This document shows, in pieces, positions 27,253 to 35,772 of a DNA stretch of 64,000 nt. Numbering within the stretch: the first letter of the stretch is position 1; each line of letters begins with the position of its first letter. The stretch comes from JBNAVJ01 sp049700455 (GTDB lineage: Bacteria > Bacteroidota > Ignavibacteria > Tepidaquicellales > Tepidaquicellaceae): contig JBNAVJ010000001.1 of NCBI GenBank assembly GCA_049700455.1, positions 434,001-498,000 on the forward strand. The letters are read 5' to 3'. The position numbers were made by a program, and so were the translations under genes. A model generated the notes under the pieces. It did no database searches and was not told the origin of the DNA. It saw only the letters and a list, made by a program, of their open reading frames with translations.

Positions 27253-28410
27253 TTAATTATTTACAACAGGGACCTTGATTTCTTTTATAAATTCCTTATC
27301 TGGTACAGGCTTACGGCGACGTCTTGGCTTGCGAAGGAAAGTAGAAGAGTTAATTTCTTCTGTTTGTTCTTCCTGTACCTCAGGGTATTCGTAGATATTG
27401 TATTTATAGTTTCTCAAGATGATCTTGGTTTCATTTCTTGATATTACGTAGTTTGGTAGTAGCGGTATTTTTCCGCCTCCGCCCGGGGCATCGATTACAA
27501 AATGAGGGACTGCCAATCCCGAAATGTGACCACGAAGTTTATCCATAATATTTAGCCCCACATCAAGCGGGGTTCTGAAGTGATTAGCACCCTTGGTTAA
27601 ATCAGCTTGATAAATATAATATGGCCTGACTCTGATACCCACAAGTTTTTTCATCAACTCTTTCATTGTTTCAGGATTATCATTTACTCCTTTCATGAGA
27701 ACGGTCTGATTACCTACGGGGATTCCAGCATCTGCAAGCATTGTACAAGCACGAGTACTTTCTTCGGTAATTTCCCATGGGTGATTGAAATGCGTATTTA
27801 TATAGATAGGGTGATATTTCTTAAGCATATTGCATAACTTTGGTGTAATGCGATGGGGTAAGACACAGGGCATTTTTGTACCAAGCCTGATGATTTGTAT
27901 ATGTTTTATCTGCCTAAGCCGTATCAGAATTTTTTCAAGCATTGCATCAGTAAGCATAAGAGGATCACCCCCTGAGAGAATCACATCGCTTATTTCTGGG
28001 TGTTGTTCAAGGTAATTAAAAGCAGATTCAAGATTCTTCATTGAAATCTTATTAGAGTTTCCAACTTTTCTTTTTCTTGTACAGAAACGACAATACAAGC
28101 CACATTGAGAAGTTACAAGAAATAGAGCTCTGTCAGGATAACGATGTGTAATATTGGGCACAGGGCTCATATCATCTTCGTTAAGAGGGTCTTCAGGACT
28201 ATCAATATCTTCTAATTCTTTTTCATCAGGTACACATTGTAGCCAGATTGGATCCCCTTTATATCTTATTAGAGATAAATAATAGGGATTAATTCGAGCT
28301 TGGAAGAATTTATCTAATTTTCTTGCTGTATCCAACGGCAGTCCGAATTTTTCAGTTAATTGTTCAGGGCTGTGAATGCTTTCTCTGATCATTTCCTGCC
28401 AGAGTTCCAT
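27253..28410 (-). CDS. kamA: Lysine 2,3-aminomutase (radical SAM, PLP)
   Basis: 385 residues. It interconverts L-lysine and L-beta-lysine using a [4Fe-4S] cluster, S-adenosylmethionine and PLP. The radical SAM CxxxCxxC is at Cys103, Cys107 and Cys110. The PLP lysine is Lys314 in DAPGGGGKIP. Asp270 (QADLTKG) and Asp307 (VIDAPGG) correspond to the two aspartates that bind the lysine side chain in characterised enzymes; glutamate mutases differ there. The lysine preference is therefore inferred. A basic tail (KPRRRRKP, 361-368) follows the usual C-terminal region. It is the last gene of a four-gene unit, 22 nt after the GNAT gene. Confidence 0.9.
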   Translation of the reverse strand: MELWQEMIRESIHSPEQLTEKFGLPLDTARKLDKFFQARINPYYLSLIRYKGDPIWLQCVPDEKELEDIDSPEDPLNEDDMSPVPNITHRYPDRALFLVTSQCGLYCRFCTRKRKVGNSNKISMKNLESAFNYLEQHPEISDVILSGGDPLMLTDAMLEKILIRLRQIKHIQIIRLGTKMPCVLPHRITPKLCNMLKKYHPIYINTHFNHPWEITEESTRACTMLADAGIPVGNQTVLMKGVNDNPETMKELMKKLVGIRVRPYYIYQADLTKGANHFRTPLDVGLNIMDKLRGHISGLAVPHFVIDAPGGGGKIPLLPNYVISRNETKIILRNYKYNIYEYPEVQEEQTEEINSSTFLRKPRRRRKPVPDKEFIKEIKVPVVNN

Positions 28411-28432
28411 ATGTTTTTTTGTTTTGGTTAAT

Positions 28433-28903
28433 TTAAATGTATTTCCCGTAAATTATCAGGGAATCTCCAATGTTATAAAAATCTTTTATTTCACAAAATT
28501 TTTCATAAGAATTTTTTTCATAGAAGTTTCTTTCTTTTGTATACGACAGTTTTCCACTGGTTTCTATCAGTATTAACCTTGCTTTTTTTTGTTTGAGATA
28601 ATCTTCTATGAAAGAAATAAGGGCAGAACCTATTCCCCGTGCCTGGCAAGTTGGGTTAACAGCAATCCAATATAAATCGTAAGTTCCTGTAGTTAACGGC
28701 CTTGGTCCAATACAAACATAACCGTTGACTTTATCAGAATCATCAACATCAACAAAAAGTAAATAATCTTCCTGAGAAGGATTATTTAGATATATATCTA
28801 CCAACTCCATTGCTACTTTTACCTCGTCAGCAGTAAAATTATTGGTTGCAACAAGTAAACTATAGATTTGTTCTCTGTCATTATTTTGTAATTTGCGAAT
28901 CAT
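28433..28903 (-). CDS. GNAT family N-acetyltransferase
   Basis: 156 residues with one GNAT domain. The acetyl-CoA pyrophosphate loop is CQARGIGSALISF (motif A, about residues 90-103). LYWIAVNP precedes it and RLILIETSG, EKNSYEKF follow. Substrate is not predictable from sequence. Its start overlaps the second ATP-grasp gene by 4 bases (ATGA), and kamA follows after 22 nt. In archaea AblB, also an acetyltransferase, acetylates beta-lysine made by AblA; AblB is longer, so this would be an analogue rather than an orthologue (inference). Confidence 0.88.
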   Translation of the reverse strand: MIRKLQNNDREQIYSLLVATNNFTADEVKVAMELVDIYLNNPSQEDYLLFVDVDDSDKVNGYVCIGPRPLTTGTYDLYWIAVNPTCQARGIGSALISFIEDYLKQKKARLILIETSGKLSYTKERNFYEKNSYEKFCEIKDFYNIGDSLIIYGKYI

Positions 28904-29997
28904 TTTACCAACTCTTTGATTTCCCAGCGTTCAGATGCAAAATTAATTATATTTTGTATTAATGTTTCGTAACTCCAACCGTAGGCTTTACCACTACGAG
29001 TAAATCCAGTATCTTCATCGACGTCAGAAGCAATATCCGGATTAGGGTTAAGCTCAAGTACATAAGGGATATTATTCTTTACTCTAAAATCAACACGTGC
29101 ATAATCAGAAGCCCCAATAATTCCATACACTCGCCTTGCTGTTTGTTTGATTAGTGTTTCAAGTTCTTCAGAAACATTTTGTGCAGGACAAACAGCTTTT
29201 GTTCCTTTAAACTCAATAGTTTTATACATCCATTTACTGTTATAACTTACTATCCGAGGATAATCTGAAGGGAGCTCTGAAAAATCAATTTCCGAGAGTG
29301 GAAACACAATCAGGTCATTCTCACTTTTTTTGATGTTTCCCACAACACTTACGTTTATTTCTCGTCCGTCTATAAACTCTTCTACAAGGGCAGGTTGCTT
29401 ATAAGTATCAAGAATATATTCAACTCGATTTTTTAGTTCTGTTTCATCATATACTACAGAGTTATTATCTATTCCTATACTTGCATCTTCACGAGATGGT
29501 TTAACGATCAAAGGGAATTTATTTTTCAAGGGTTTGAAGTTATCCGATGAGAAATTTGAAGAGGAACATAAACAGTGTTTTGCAGTTGGTATATTATAAT
29601 AGTTTAAGATTTCTTTGACACGAGGTTTATTTAGTGCCAATCCAAGAACCAGAGCTCGTGATCCAGTATAGGGTATTTTTAAAATTTCAAATAAAGATGC
29701 AATGTTCATCTCTTGTGTGGAATCACCATCTAAGGATTCACATAAATTAAAAATTAAATCTGGCCTATCAGTTCTTAACTCATCTATTAATTTGTATATA
29801 TCAAGAGCAACAGGAATAATTTTAGTTGTGTGTTCAGTACTGTTAAGTGCTCTCTGTACTGCACGCATTTCATCGAGTACACCATATTCGCTCATATCTA
29901 TTGGGTCGGGGACAGCATCAATATCTGTAACCCCATCGTCCCATACTCTATCCGAAGTGTATTGTGTAGGATCATTATAAATTATACTTATTTTCAT
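28900..29997 (-). CDS. D-Ala-D-Ala-ligase-like ATP-grasp enzyme (second of pair)
   Basis: 365 residues. The D-Ala-D-Ala ligase fold is visible: DLIFNLCESLDGD, then IPYTGSRALVLGLALNK, KFPLIVKPSREDASIGI (ATP-binding lysine) and VEEFIDGREINVSVVG. The metal-binding ARVDFRVKNNIPYVLELNPNPDI follows. The ends and catalytic loops differ from true Ddl proteins (usually 300-360 residues in cell-wall clusters), and no mur gene is nearby. It likely ligates a carboxylate to an amine via an acyl-phosphate. It overlaps the first ATP-grasp gene by 4 bases and the GNAT gene by 4 bases. Confidence 0.85.
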   Translation of the reverse strand: MKISIIYNDPTQYTSDRVWDDGVTDIDAVPDPIDMSEYGVLDEMRAVQRALNSTEHTTKIIPVALDIYKLIDELRTDRPDLIFNLCESLDGDSTQEMNIASLFEILKIPYTGSRALVLGLALNKPRVKEILNYYNIPTAKHCLCSSSNFSSDNFKPLKNKFPLIVKPSREDASIGIDNNSVVYDETELKNRVEYILDTYKQPALVEEFIDGREINVSVVGNIKKSENDLIVFPLSEIDFSELPSDYPRIVSYNSKWMYKTIEFKGTKAVCPAQNVSEELETLIKQTARRVYGIIGASDYARVDFRVKNNIPYVLELNPNPDIASDVDEDTGFTRSGKAYGWSYETLIQNIINFASERWEIKELVK

Positions 29998-31094
29998 TTC
30001 GATAGAGAAAATTTTTCATTTAGTTTATATCTACTTATTGCCTCGTTCAGTACAGAATTTATCATAGTTTCATAATCCATCCCCGCAGCCCTTGCTGCTT
30101 TAGGATAGCAAGAGTTATCTCTTGGATCTGGTAAAATACCAGGTAACGGGTTAACTTCAAGAACATTTGGTATATTGTCTTTATCAAGTCTTAAATCTAT
30201 TCTTGCCCAATCTCGAAGCCGTAACGCCTTAAAAGTGGCCATACAAACTTTTTCAATGCGTTCTTGTAAAGAGCTGTCAAGTTTGGCTGGGCAATTAAAT
30301 ATGTCAAGTTGATTCTCTCTTGTATCAAAAAACCATTTTACTTCATATGAATAAATATTAGGAAATCCCTCTGGAACAGAATCAAGTTTAACCTCTACAA
30401 TAGGCAATATCTTAACACTTTCGTAATTTCCCAACATTGCAACCGTAAATTCTTTCCCCTCTAAAAAATCTTCTACAAGGGAAGGTTGATTGTAAGTAGT
30501 TTTTATACGCTCTATTTCTGAATTGAGCTGATTTAAATCATATACTACAGATGAATTGTAAATACCTTTTGAAGAACCTTCATGTAATGGTTTTACAAAC
30601 TTAGGAAATTTTAACTTCTTTTTGTTTACAGGGCTTTCGGCTATGAAGAAATCGGCATTAGGGATTTTATTGTAAGATAATATCTCTTTACATCGGGCTT
30701 TATCGTGACAAATGCCAATTGTTATTGAATCACTACCCGTAAAAGGGATATTTAGCATTTCAAGAATGGCTGGTACTTGTGATTCACGCGAGGGTCCCCA
30801 AAAACCTTCTGCGATATTGAATACAATGTCCGGGTCTGAAGCTTTCAAATTTTCACACACATTAATATCAGCTTCTACCAAAGTCACTTGATAAGATCTG
30901 TTTTCGAGAGCAACTCTAATAGCATCTATAGTTTCGAAAGAGTCCCATTCAGCATAAGTATCGTTAATCCTTTCGGCATAGTTAGTTATAAAATTATTAT
31001 CAATAAAATATTTAAGCCCATCTCTATTTTTAAAGCTGGATAATTCTGTCAGATGTTCTTCTTTCTTTATATTATATGTTAATGTTACTCTCAA
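29994..31094 (-). CDS. D-Ala-D-Ala-ligase-like ATP-grasp enzyme (first of pair)
   Basis: 366 residues, clearly a paralogue of the next gene. Landmarks: DIVFNIAEGFWGPSRESQV, IPFTGSDSITIGICHDKARCK, FPKFVKPLHEGSSKGI and VEDFLEGKEFTVAMLG. ARIDLRLDKDNIPNVLEVNPLPGI, with the metal-ligand Asp/Glu/Asn set, follows. It is the first gene of the unit, about 30 nt behind a strong promoter. Two different ATP-grasp ligases in a row suggest two successive peptide- or amide-bond formations, but both substrates are unknown. Confidence 0.85.
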   Translation of the reverse strand: MRVTLTYNIKKEEHLTELSSFKNRDGLKYFIDNNFITNYAERINDTYAEWDSFETIDAIRVALENRSYQVTLVEADINVCENLKASDPDIVFNIAEGFWGPSRESQVPAILEMLNIPFTGSDSITIGICHDKARCKEILSYNKIPNADFFIAESPVNKKKLKFPKFVKPLHEGSSKGIYNSSVVYDLNQLNSEIERIKTTYNQPSLVEDFLEGKEFTVAMLGNYESVKILPIVEVKLDSVPEGFPNIYSYEVKWFFDTRENQLDIFNCPAKLDSSLQERIEKVCMATFKALRLRDWARIDLRLDKDNIPNVLEVNPLPGILPDPRDNSCYPKAARAAGMDYETMINSVLNEAISRYKLNEKFSLSK

Positions 31095-31129
31095 ATTATT
31101 ATAGTCTAGTTGCTTAAAAATTTTTCACA

Positions 31130-31157
31130 AATATAACATTATAATTGTAAATGTCAA
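31130..31157 (-). promoter_or_regulatory. Promoter of the ATP-grasp/GNAT/kamA operon
   Basis: On the minus strand, a perfect TTGACA (31157-31152), a 16-base spacer, then TATATT (31135-31130). The predicted start near 31123 leaves a leader of about 30 nt before the first ATP-grasp gene. Confidence 0.6.
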
Positions 31158-31240
31158 TAAGTTTTTTACAGAAAAGAAAAAAGAAAAATTTCCCAGAGAC
31201 AAGGAAAAAACTCTAACTTACGATAAGGAAAGAAAAAGTA

Positions 31241-31654
31241 CTAAGTAATTTCAGATGTGTAAATGATTTCACACCCACTATGTTTAAACATTGCTGATGC
31301 TGTACAATATTTATCTTGTGATAGTTTTATAACATATTCCAGCTCTTCCTTTGTTGTATCTGGACTTTCAAGTTTGTAAGCAAGAATAACTTTTGTAAAA
31401 ACTTTTGGGTGGTCTGGAGCACGGGTGGCTTCTAAAGATATTTCAAAATTACATATAGTTTTTTTTCTTTTTCTAAGCATTGAAAGAACATCCATAGAGG
31501 TACAAGCACCAAGTGCTTCTAAAAATACTTCCATAGGTGTTGCAGCAGAATCTTCTCCGCCTACATCTGGATGTGAATCAAAAAATGTTTGGTGTCCTTT
31601 CTCATTAAAACCAATTAACTTCATTCCTTGGTTCAACTTTACTATTACTTTCAT
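31241..31654 (-). CDS. OsmC family peroxiredoxin-like protein
   Basis: 137 residues, one OsmC domain. Visible motifs: the first reactive-cysteine region LEALGACTSMDVLSML, and CTASAMFKHSGCEI near the C-terminus with a second cysteine region. OsmC proteins reduce organic hydroperoxides with thiols; some members of the YhfA branch have no assigned function. It sits 6 nt downstream of the aminotransferase gene on the same strand, and the next gene has its own promoter. Confidence 0.88.
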   Translation of the reverse strand: MKVIVKLNQGMKLIGFNEKGHQTFFDSHPDVGGEDSAATPMEVFLEALGACTSMDVLSMLRKRKKTICNFEISLEATRAPDHPKVFTKVILAYKLESPDTTKEELEYVIKLSQDKYCTASAMFKHSGCEIIYTSEIT

Positions 31655-31660
31655 ATAACT

Positions 31661-32932
31661 TTATTTTAATTTCTTAATGGAAGTAATTAATGACTGTGCA
31701 GCTTTATGAGCATCTTGTTCTGTGCAGGTACCAACCGACAATCGAAACCATCTTGAGGATTTGGGAGCTCCAAATGCATAAAAAGGAACAAGTGCAACTT
31801 TAGCGTCATCAAGTATAAAATTTAATATGTCATCGGTAGTCTCTAATACTTTTCCTGAAGGAGTCTTTTTACCAGTTAAATCAAAGTTTATAGTGAGATA
31901 CATAGCTCCTTGCGGAGGTATTACGTCTATAGGTAAACCACTTTCTTTCAGAGATAGAAGAGCATTGTAGAAGATGTGCAGTCTGTTAAAAATAGCATCC
32001 CTAAAAGAATTAAGAAACTGATCAACTTCAGAATCATTGTTTAAGAATTTCCCCAGTGCAACTTGTTCCGGCTTTGGTGACCAAGCACCAATATGGGCAA
32101 GAACAGAAGACATTTTATTTATTAAAGATTTTGGTCCGAAAGCCCATCCTAGTCGGACCCCCGTTGCAGCAAAACATTTTGATATTCCATCGGTGAAGAT
32201 GATATAGTCTCTTATTTCTGGTCTTAATAAAACAGGGTTATAATAAATAGAGTTATTAAAAGTAAGTAACCAGTAAACCTGATCGAAGAAAATGTACACT
32301 AACTTCCTTTTCTCCGCTATGCGTCTTTTATTTTCTTCAATGACAAGATCCAGAATTTCTGTCAACTGATTTTTAGAAAATAAAGTCCCTGAGGGATTAA
32401 GAGGAGAATTGAGTGCTATTAATGTAGTATCATTTATATATGGCTTTAACTCTGTTGCTGTTACAAGAAAATTATTTTCAGGTTTTGTAATGATGGGAAT
32501 TCCTTTTGCTGCGAATAAACCAACATAACAGTTATTATTCCATGAGGGCGCGGGATATATTACTACATCTCCTGGATCAACTATAATTTTGAAAACAGTA
32601 TATGTTAATGGTCTTGTTCCACTCCCAATTATAATTTCATCTGGAAGATATTCAAAACCCCCTTTTCGGTTTAGGAACTTACTAATTGATTCCCTTGCAA
32701 TCTTCATACCAAGAGCTTCGGGATAGTTTGTTAAATTTTTGTTGTAAGCATTTATAATCTCTTGTTTTAGTCCGGTAGGAATTTGAAAAACAACAGGTGA
32801 AAAATCACCAATAGTTAAATTATAAATTTCTTCTCCCTGTTGTTTCCTTTGATCTACAATTCCAGAGATTCTCCGGATTTCTGAATGAATCAAAGTTTCA
32901 GCAGCTCTTGAAAGTTTATTTGTGTAGTCCAT
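31661..32932 (-). CDS. Pyridoxal-phosphate aminotransferase, class I/II
   Basis: 423 residues, fold type I. Motifs: NLTIGDFSPVVF at the N-terminus, YPAPSWNNNCYV, NSPLNPSGTLF (PLP-ring contact), FDQVYW, and the Schiff-base lysine in TDGISKCFAATGVRLGW. The family includes aspartate and tyrosine aminotransferases; the specific substrate cannot be assigned. It is the first gene of a pair with osmC. Its start at 32932 faces away from thpR, which is on the other strand. Confidence 0.88.
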   Translation of the reverse strand: MDYTNKLSRAAETLIHSEIRRISGIVDQRKQQGEEIYNLTIGDFSPVVFQIPTGLKQEIINAYNKNLTNYPEALGMKIARESISKFLNRKGGFEYLPDEIIIGSGTRPLTYTVFKIIVDPGDVVIYPAPSWNNNCYVGLFAAKGIPIITKPENNFLVTATELKPYINDTTLIALNSPLNPSGTLFSKNQLTEILDLVIEENKRRIAEKRKLVYIFFDQVYWLLTFNNSIYYNPVLLRPEIRDYIIFTDGISKCFAATGVRLGWAFGPKSLINKMSSVLAHIGAWSPKPEQVALGKFLNNDSEVDQFLNSFRDAIFNRLHIFYNALLSLKESGLPIDVIPPQGAMYLTINFDLTGKKTPSGKVLETTDDILNFILDDAKVALVPFYAFGAPKSSRWFRLSVGTCTEQDAHKAAQSLITSIKKLK

Positions 32933-33027
32933 AAGAAAGAATATTTCCTAAAATTATTAAATCTAAATCTTTATATTAAGCCCAAAAATGCTACCTATAA
33001 ATTAATAGCGTAATCTAGATATAATAA

Positions 33028-33582
33028 ATGCGTTGCTTTATTTCTATTAATCTCGATAATGCTACTTTGTTAGCAGTTGAGAGTGTAAAAAAGCTGTTGA
33101 TAAAAACAATTCCCAGTGCAGTAAAACCATATATTAAATGGGAACCAAAAGACAAACTTCATATTACCTTACTATTTTTAGGAGAAGTTAAAAAGGAGAA
33201 TTTGGTAAGCGTAATCGATAGGCTAAATACTGTGAACATACAATCCCTTTGTTTTACCTTTAAGAAAGCAACCGCATTTCCAAATACTTCTTTGGCAAGA
33301 GTAATTATTTTGGAAGGGACTGATGAAACAGGGAATTCTTATAAGCTTTATCAAAGTATCTGTGAGAATCTTCAACCGCTTGGGTTTGTCCCTGATAAAA
33401 CATTTAAACCACACATAACACTCGGTAGGATAAAAAAGGTTAAATATATATCTCTTACAAACATCATTAACACTTCATTTATTCCTATCAGATTTGAAAC
33501 GAAAAAGTTTGCTCTAATGGAAAGTGAGTTATTGGCAGAGGGTTCGAAGTATAGGCTTATAAAGGAATTTATTCAAGTGTAA
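33028..33582 (+). CDS. thpR: RNA 2',3'-cyclic phosphodiesterase
   Basis: 184 residues of the LigT/2H phosphoesterase family. Both catalytic HxTx motifs are present: KLHITLLFLG near residue 48 and KPHITLGRIKK near residue 130. The enzyme opens 2',3'-cyclic phosphates at RNA ends, and some members ligate 2'-5'. The N-terminus MRCFISINLD is typical (usually RxFIAI). It is a lone plus-strand gene. It converges on the TPR gene with a 10-bp gap and no terminator visible. Confidence 0.92.
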   Translation: MRCFISINLDNATLLAVESVKKLLIKTIPSAVKPYIKWEPKDKLHITLLFLGEVKKENLVSVIDRLNTVNIQSLCFTFKKATAFPNTSLARVIILEGTDETGNSYKLYQSICENLQPLGFVPDKTFKPHITLGRIKKVKYISLTNIINTSFIPIRFETKKFALMESELLAEGSKYRLIKEFIQV

Positions 33583-33592
33583 AATAAAAAAA

Positions 33593-33973
33593 TCACATAC
33601 AATATTTATTTAGCATACTAAGCGCTGTCTTATATCCTAACTTAAAAGCTTGGTGCCAGTCTTCACAAGCTTTATTTAAGTAATCAAGTATTCTATAAGT
33701 AACCCCTCTGTCATAATAAGCTTCGGCAAAATTTGAGTTTATAGATATTGCCTTATTGAAATTCTTAATAGCTTTTTTGTATTTCTTAAGTTCTTTTCCC
33801 CAAATAAGTCCCCGGAGGTAGTATGCTTCCGCATATTTGGGGTTCAATTCTATGGCATAATCAAGATCAGCAAGTGCCCCTTTAAAGTCCCTTATATTAA
33901 CTCTTTCAACGGCACTGTTGTATAATAGTAATGGGTCGTTGAGATATCTATATCTTTTCAGTGTATTATACAT
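33593..33973 (-). CDS. Small TPR-repeat protein
   Basis: 126 residues made of about three tetratricopeptide repeats (NSAVERVNIRDFKGALADLDYAIELNPKYAEAYYLRG, and IKNFNKAISINSNFAEAYYDRG). The last repeat is truncated, ending in a Cys-containing tail. No signal peptide. TPRs mediate protein interaction; the partner is unknown. The upstream region contains a perfect 13-bp hairpin only 18 bases from the start codon, and no clear Shine-Dalgarno sequence is present. Confidence 0.8.
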   Translation of the reverse strand: MYNTLKRYRYLNDPLLLYNSAVERVNIRDFKGALADLDYAIELNPKYAEAYYLRGLIWGKELKKYKKAIKNFNKAISINSNFAEAYYDRGVTYRILDYLNKACEDWHQAFKLGYKTALSMLNKYCM

Positions 33974-33990
33974 TTTAGAAGAGAAGGAAA

Positions 33991-34025
33991 GGCAAACACA
34001 GGTAAGGAGGAAACCTGTGTTTGCC
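33991..34025 (-). promoter_or_regulatory. 13-bp perfect hairpin in the leader of the TPR gene
   Basis: On the minus strand GGCAAACACAGGT pairs perfectly with ACCTGTGTTTGCC around a 9-nt loop TTCCTCCTT. The loop contains CCTCC, the same sequence as the anti-Shine-Dalgarno core of 16S rRNA. It ends 18 bases before the ATG at 33973. No T-tract follows on either strand, so it is not a standard terminator. Confidence 0.6.
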
Positions 34026-34114
34026 GGAAGGAGGCTAATTAAAGCTAATATGATATAAATATAATAAAATTATTTTTAAAAATCAACACTCTAAAATCTG
34101 CATATATTATAACT

Positions 34115-34483
34115 TTATTTCATTGACCATAAACCCATAAGATTGTTATCAAGATCGTAAAAAAGCGCATAATATCCCGCACTATTACTTATTAGTGTTT
34201 TTTCTTGAACAACCTGACCTCCCAACTCTAAAACTTTTTTTAATATTTCATCTATATTATCTACCTCGACATATAGAACAACCGATTGCCCAGTATGCTC
34301 GGGTTTGGTTTTTTTCATTAAGCCCCCCCCAATAGAGCCTTCTCCTGTATAAATGTTCCAATAAAGAGAGGAAGTTGCCTGGGATAATTTAAATTCCCAG
34401 CTAAAAAGTTTAGAATAGAAATCTTTTGCTTTGTCAAAATCGTTGACAAAGATTTCGAACCACCCAATTTTATTTACGGTCAT
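34115..34483 (-). CDS. VOC (glyoxalase/bleomycin-resistance) family protein
   Basis: 122 residues, one VOC domain. It starts MTVNKIGWFEIFVNDFDKAKDFYSKLF and continues with QSVVLYVEVDNIDEILKK, ending LFYDLDNNLMGLWS. The typical His/Glu metal ligands are only partly conserved, so catalysis is not assured. It lies 55 nt after the histidine kinase and 141 nt before the TPR gene. Confidence 0.85.
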   Translation of the reverse strand: MTVNKIGWFEIFVNDFDKAKDFYSKLFSWEFKLSQATSSLYWNIYTGEGSIGGGLMKKTKPEHTGQSVVLYVEVDNIDEILKKVLELGGQVVQEKTLISNSAGYYALFYDLDNNLMGLWSMK

Positions 34484-34538
34484 AAATTTTATTTAGGTTA
34501 TAAAATATAAAATTATCAAAAAATAAATCAAAGCCATT

Positions 34539-35759
34539 TTATTGGATTGGTAATATCACGCTAAATGTTGAGCCTTTTTCTGGTGTAGACTCAACCTCAA
34601 TTGTTCCATTATGCATTTTAACAATTCTTTGCGCAAAGGAAAGTCCGAGCCCCGTTCCAGCCCCATGAAGTTTTGTGGTAAAAAATGGTTTAAAAATCTT
34701 AGATAGATTTTCTGGTTTTATACCACACCCATCGTCACTAATTTTTATTATTATCTTTTTATCCTTCATTGAGGTTGAAATTGTAATCTTACCATTATCT
34801 TTTACAGCATGAATAGCATTATTCAACAAATTGAGCAGGACATCTCTAATCAAGGCTTTATCTATTTTTAATGATGAAAGCTTGCTTGCAAGGTTGAGTT
34901 TTATATTTATCTTTTTCTGGTGTGAAAGAAAATCAATTTTTGTTATTATTTCTTGTATAATATCGTTAATATCAGCCTCTTCTAATGTTAAAAAGATAGG
35001 TCTTGAAAAGTTTAGAATTTGACGAATAGCTTTTGTTATTCTTTTTGTCTCTTCAGTGATAATTTTAAGTTCTTCGTATCCTTCATCAGTTTCTTTCCTA
35101 TCAAGTAATAAGTACTCAGCATTTCCTGCAATAATGTTTAAAGGGTTGGAAAGATTATGAGCTATGGAAGAAACCACCTCTCCAATTAATGCAAGGTTTT
35201 CCTTTTCACGCAATTCTTTTTCCAATTTTATTTCGTTTGTTACGTCTCTAAGAATTCCCACAGTGCCAAGAAACTCCCCTTTATCATCAAATATTGAGAA
35301 TCTTGTGAGGACAACATTTACGATTTCTCCCGTTTTAGTTATCCTTTCAGTTAAGTAGTTTCTAATAAACCCTTTTTTTCTTACCTCTTCTATAATAAAT
35401 TCATACTCTCCTTTTTCTAACAAGTGTTGTGGAATAAGGTGTTTGAAACCTTTTCCTACTATTTCCTCTTTTTTATAGCCAAGTAGGTTTTCAGCCCCTT
35501 TATTCCATAGGAAAATTTTGCCCTCTTTATTTATACCAATTATTGCGTCTACGGAATTAAGGATTATATCAGAAAAAAACTTTTCGTGAACTGATTTTCC
35601 CTCCCTCATTAGTTCTACCATCTGATAAATAATGCCGTCTAACGTAGTCAGTATATTATCAATATCTGCTTCTTTTAATTTGTCTTTATACTTTTTTAAT
35701 AACTCGTTTTTAAGAGTATTTTTATACTTGCCGAATTCTTCAAAAATCATTTGTTCCAT
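34539..35759 (-). CDS. Soluble PAS-domain sensor histidine kinase
   Basis: 406 residues without transmembrane segments. A helical N-terminus (1-60) is followed by a PAS/PAC domain (about 62-180, VDAIIGINKEGKIFLW). The phosphoacceptor His201 is in AHNLSNPLNIIAG, and the HATPase domain has N-box LLNLLNNAIHAV, G1 DDGCGIKP and G2 GAGTGLGLSFAQRIV. No response regulator is adjacent; the nearest is PorX about 7 kb upstream in the same run. It is 13 nt downstream of hutI. The signal is unknown. Confidence 0.92.
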   Translation of the reverse strand: MEQMIFEEFGKYKNTLKNELLKKYKDKLKEADIDNILTTLDGIIYQMVELMREGKSVHEKFFSDIILNSVDAIIGINKEGKIFLWNKGAENLLGYKKEEIVGKGFKHLIPQHLLEKGEYEFIIEEVRKKGFIRNYLTERITKTGEIVNVVLTRFSIFDDKGEFLGTVGILRDVTNEIKLEKELREKENLALIGEVVSSIAHNLSNPLNIIAGNAEYLLLDRKETDEGYEELKIITEETKRITKAIRQILNFSRPIFLTLEEADINDIIQEIITKIDFLSHQKKINIKLNLASKLSSLKIDKALIRDVLLNLLNNAIHAVKDNGKITISTSMKDKKIIIKISDDGCGIKPENLSKIFKPFFTTKLHGAGTGLGLSFAQRIVKMHNGTIEVESTPEKGSTFSVILPIQ

Positions 35760-35772
35760 ACCTAAAACGATA

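Noticed and set aside
28900..31094. Cell-wall D-alanine-D-alanine ligases (ddl)
   Set aside because: Two adjacent diverged copies with a GNAT and kamA, and no mur or alr genes nearby, argue against the Ddl role.
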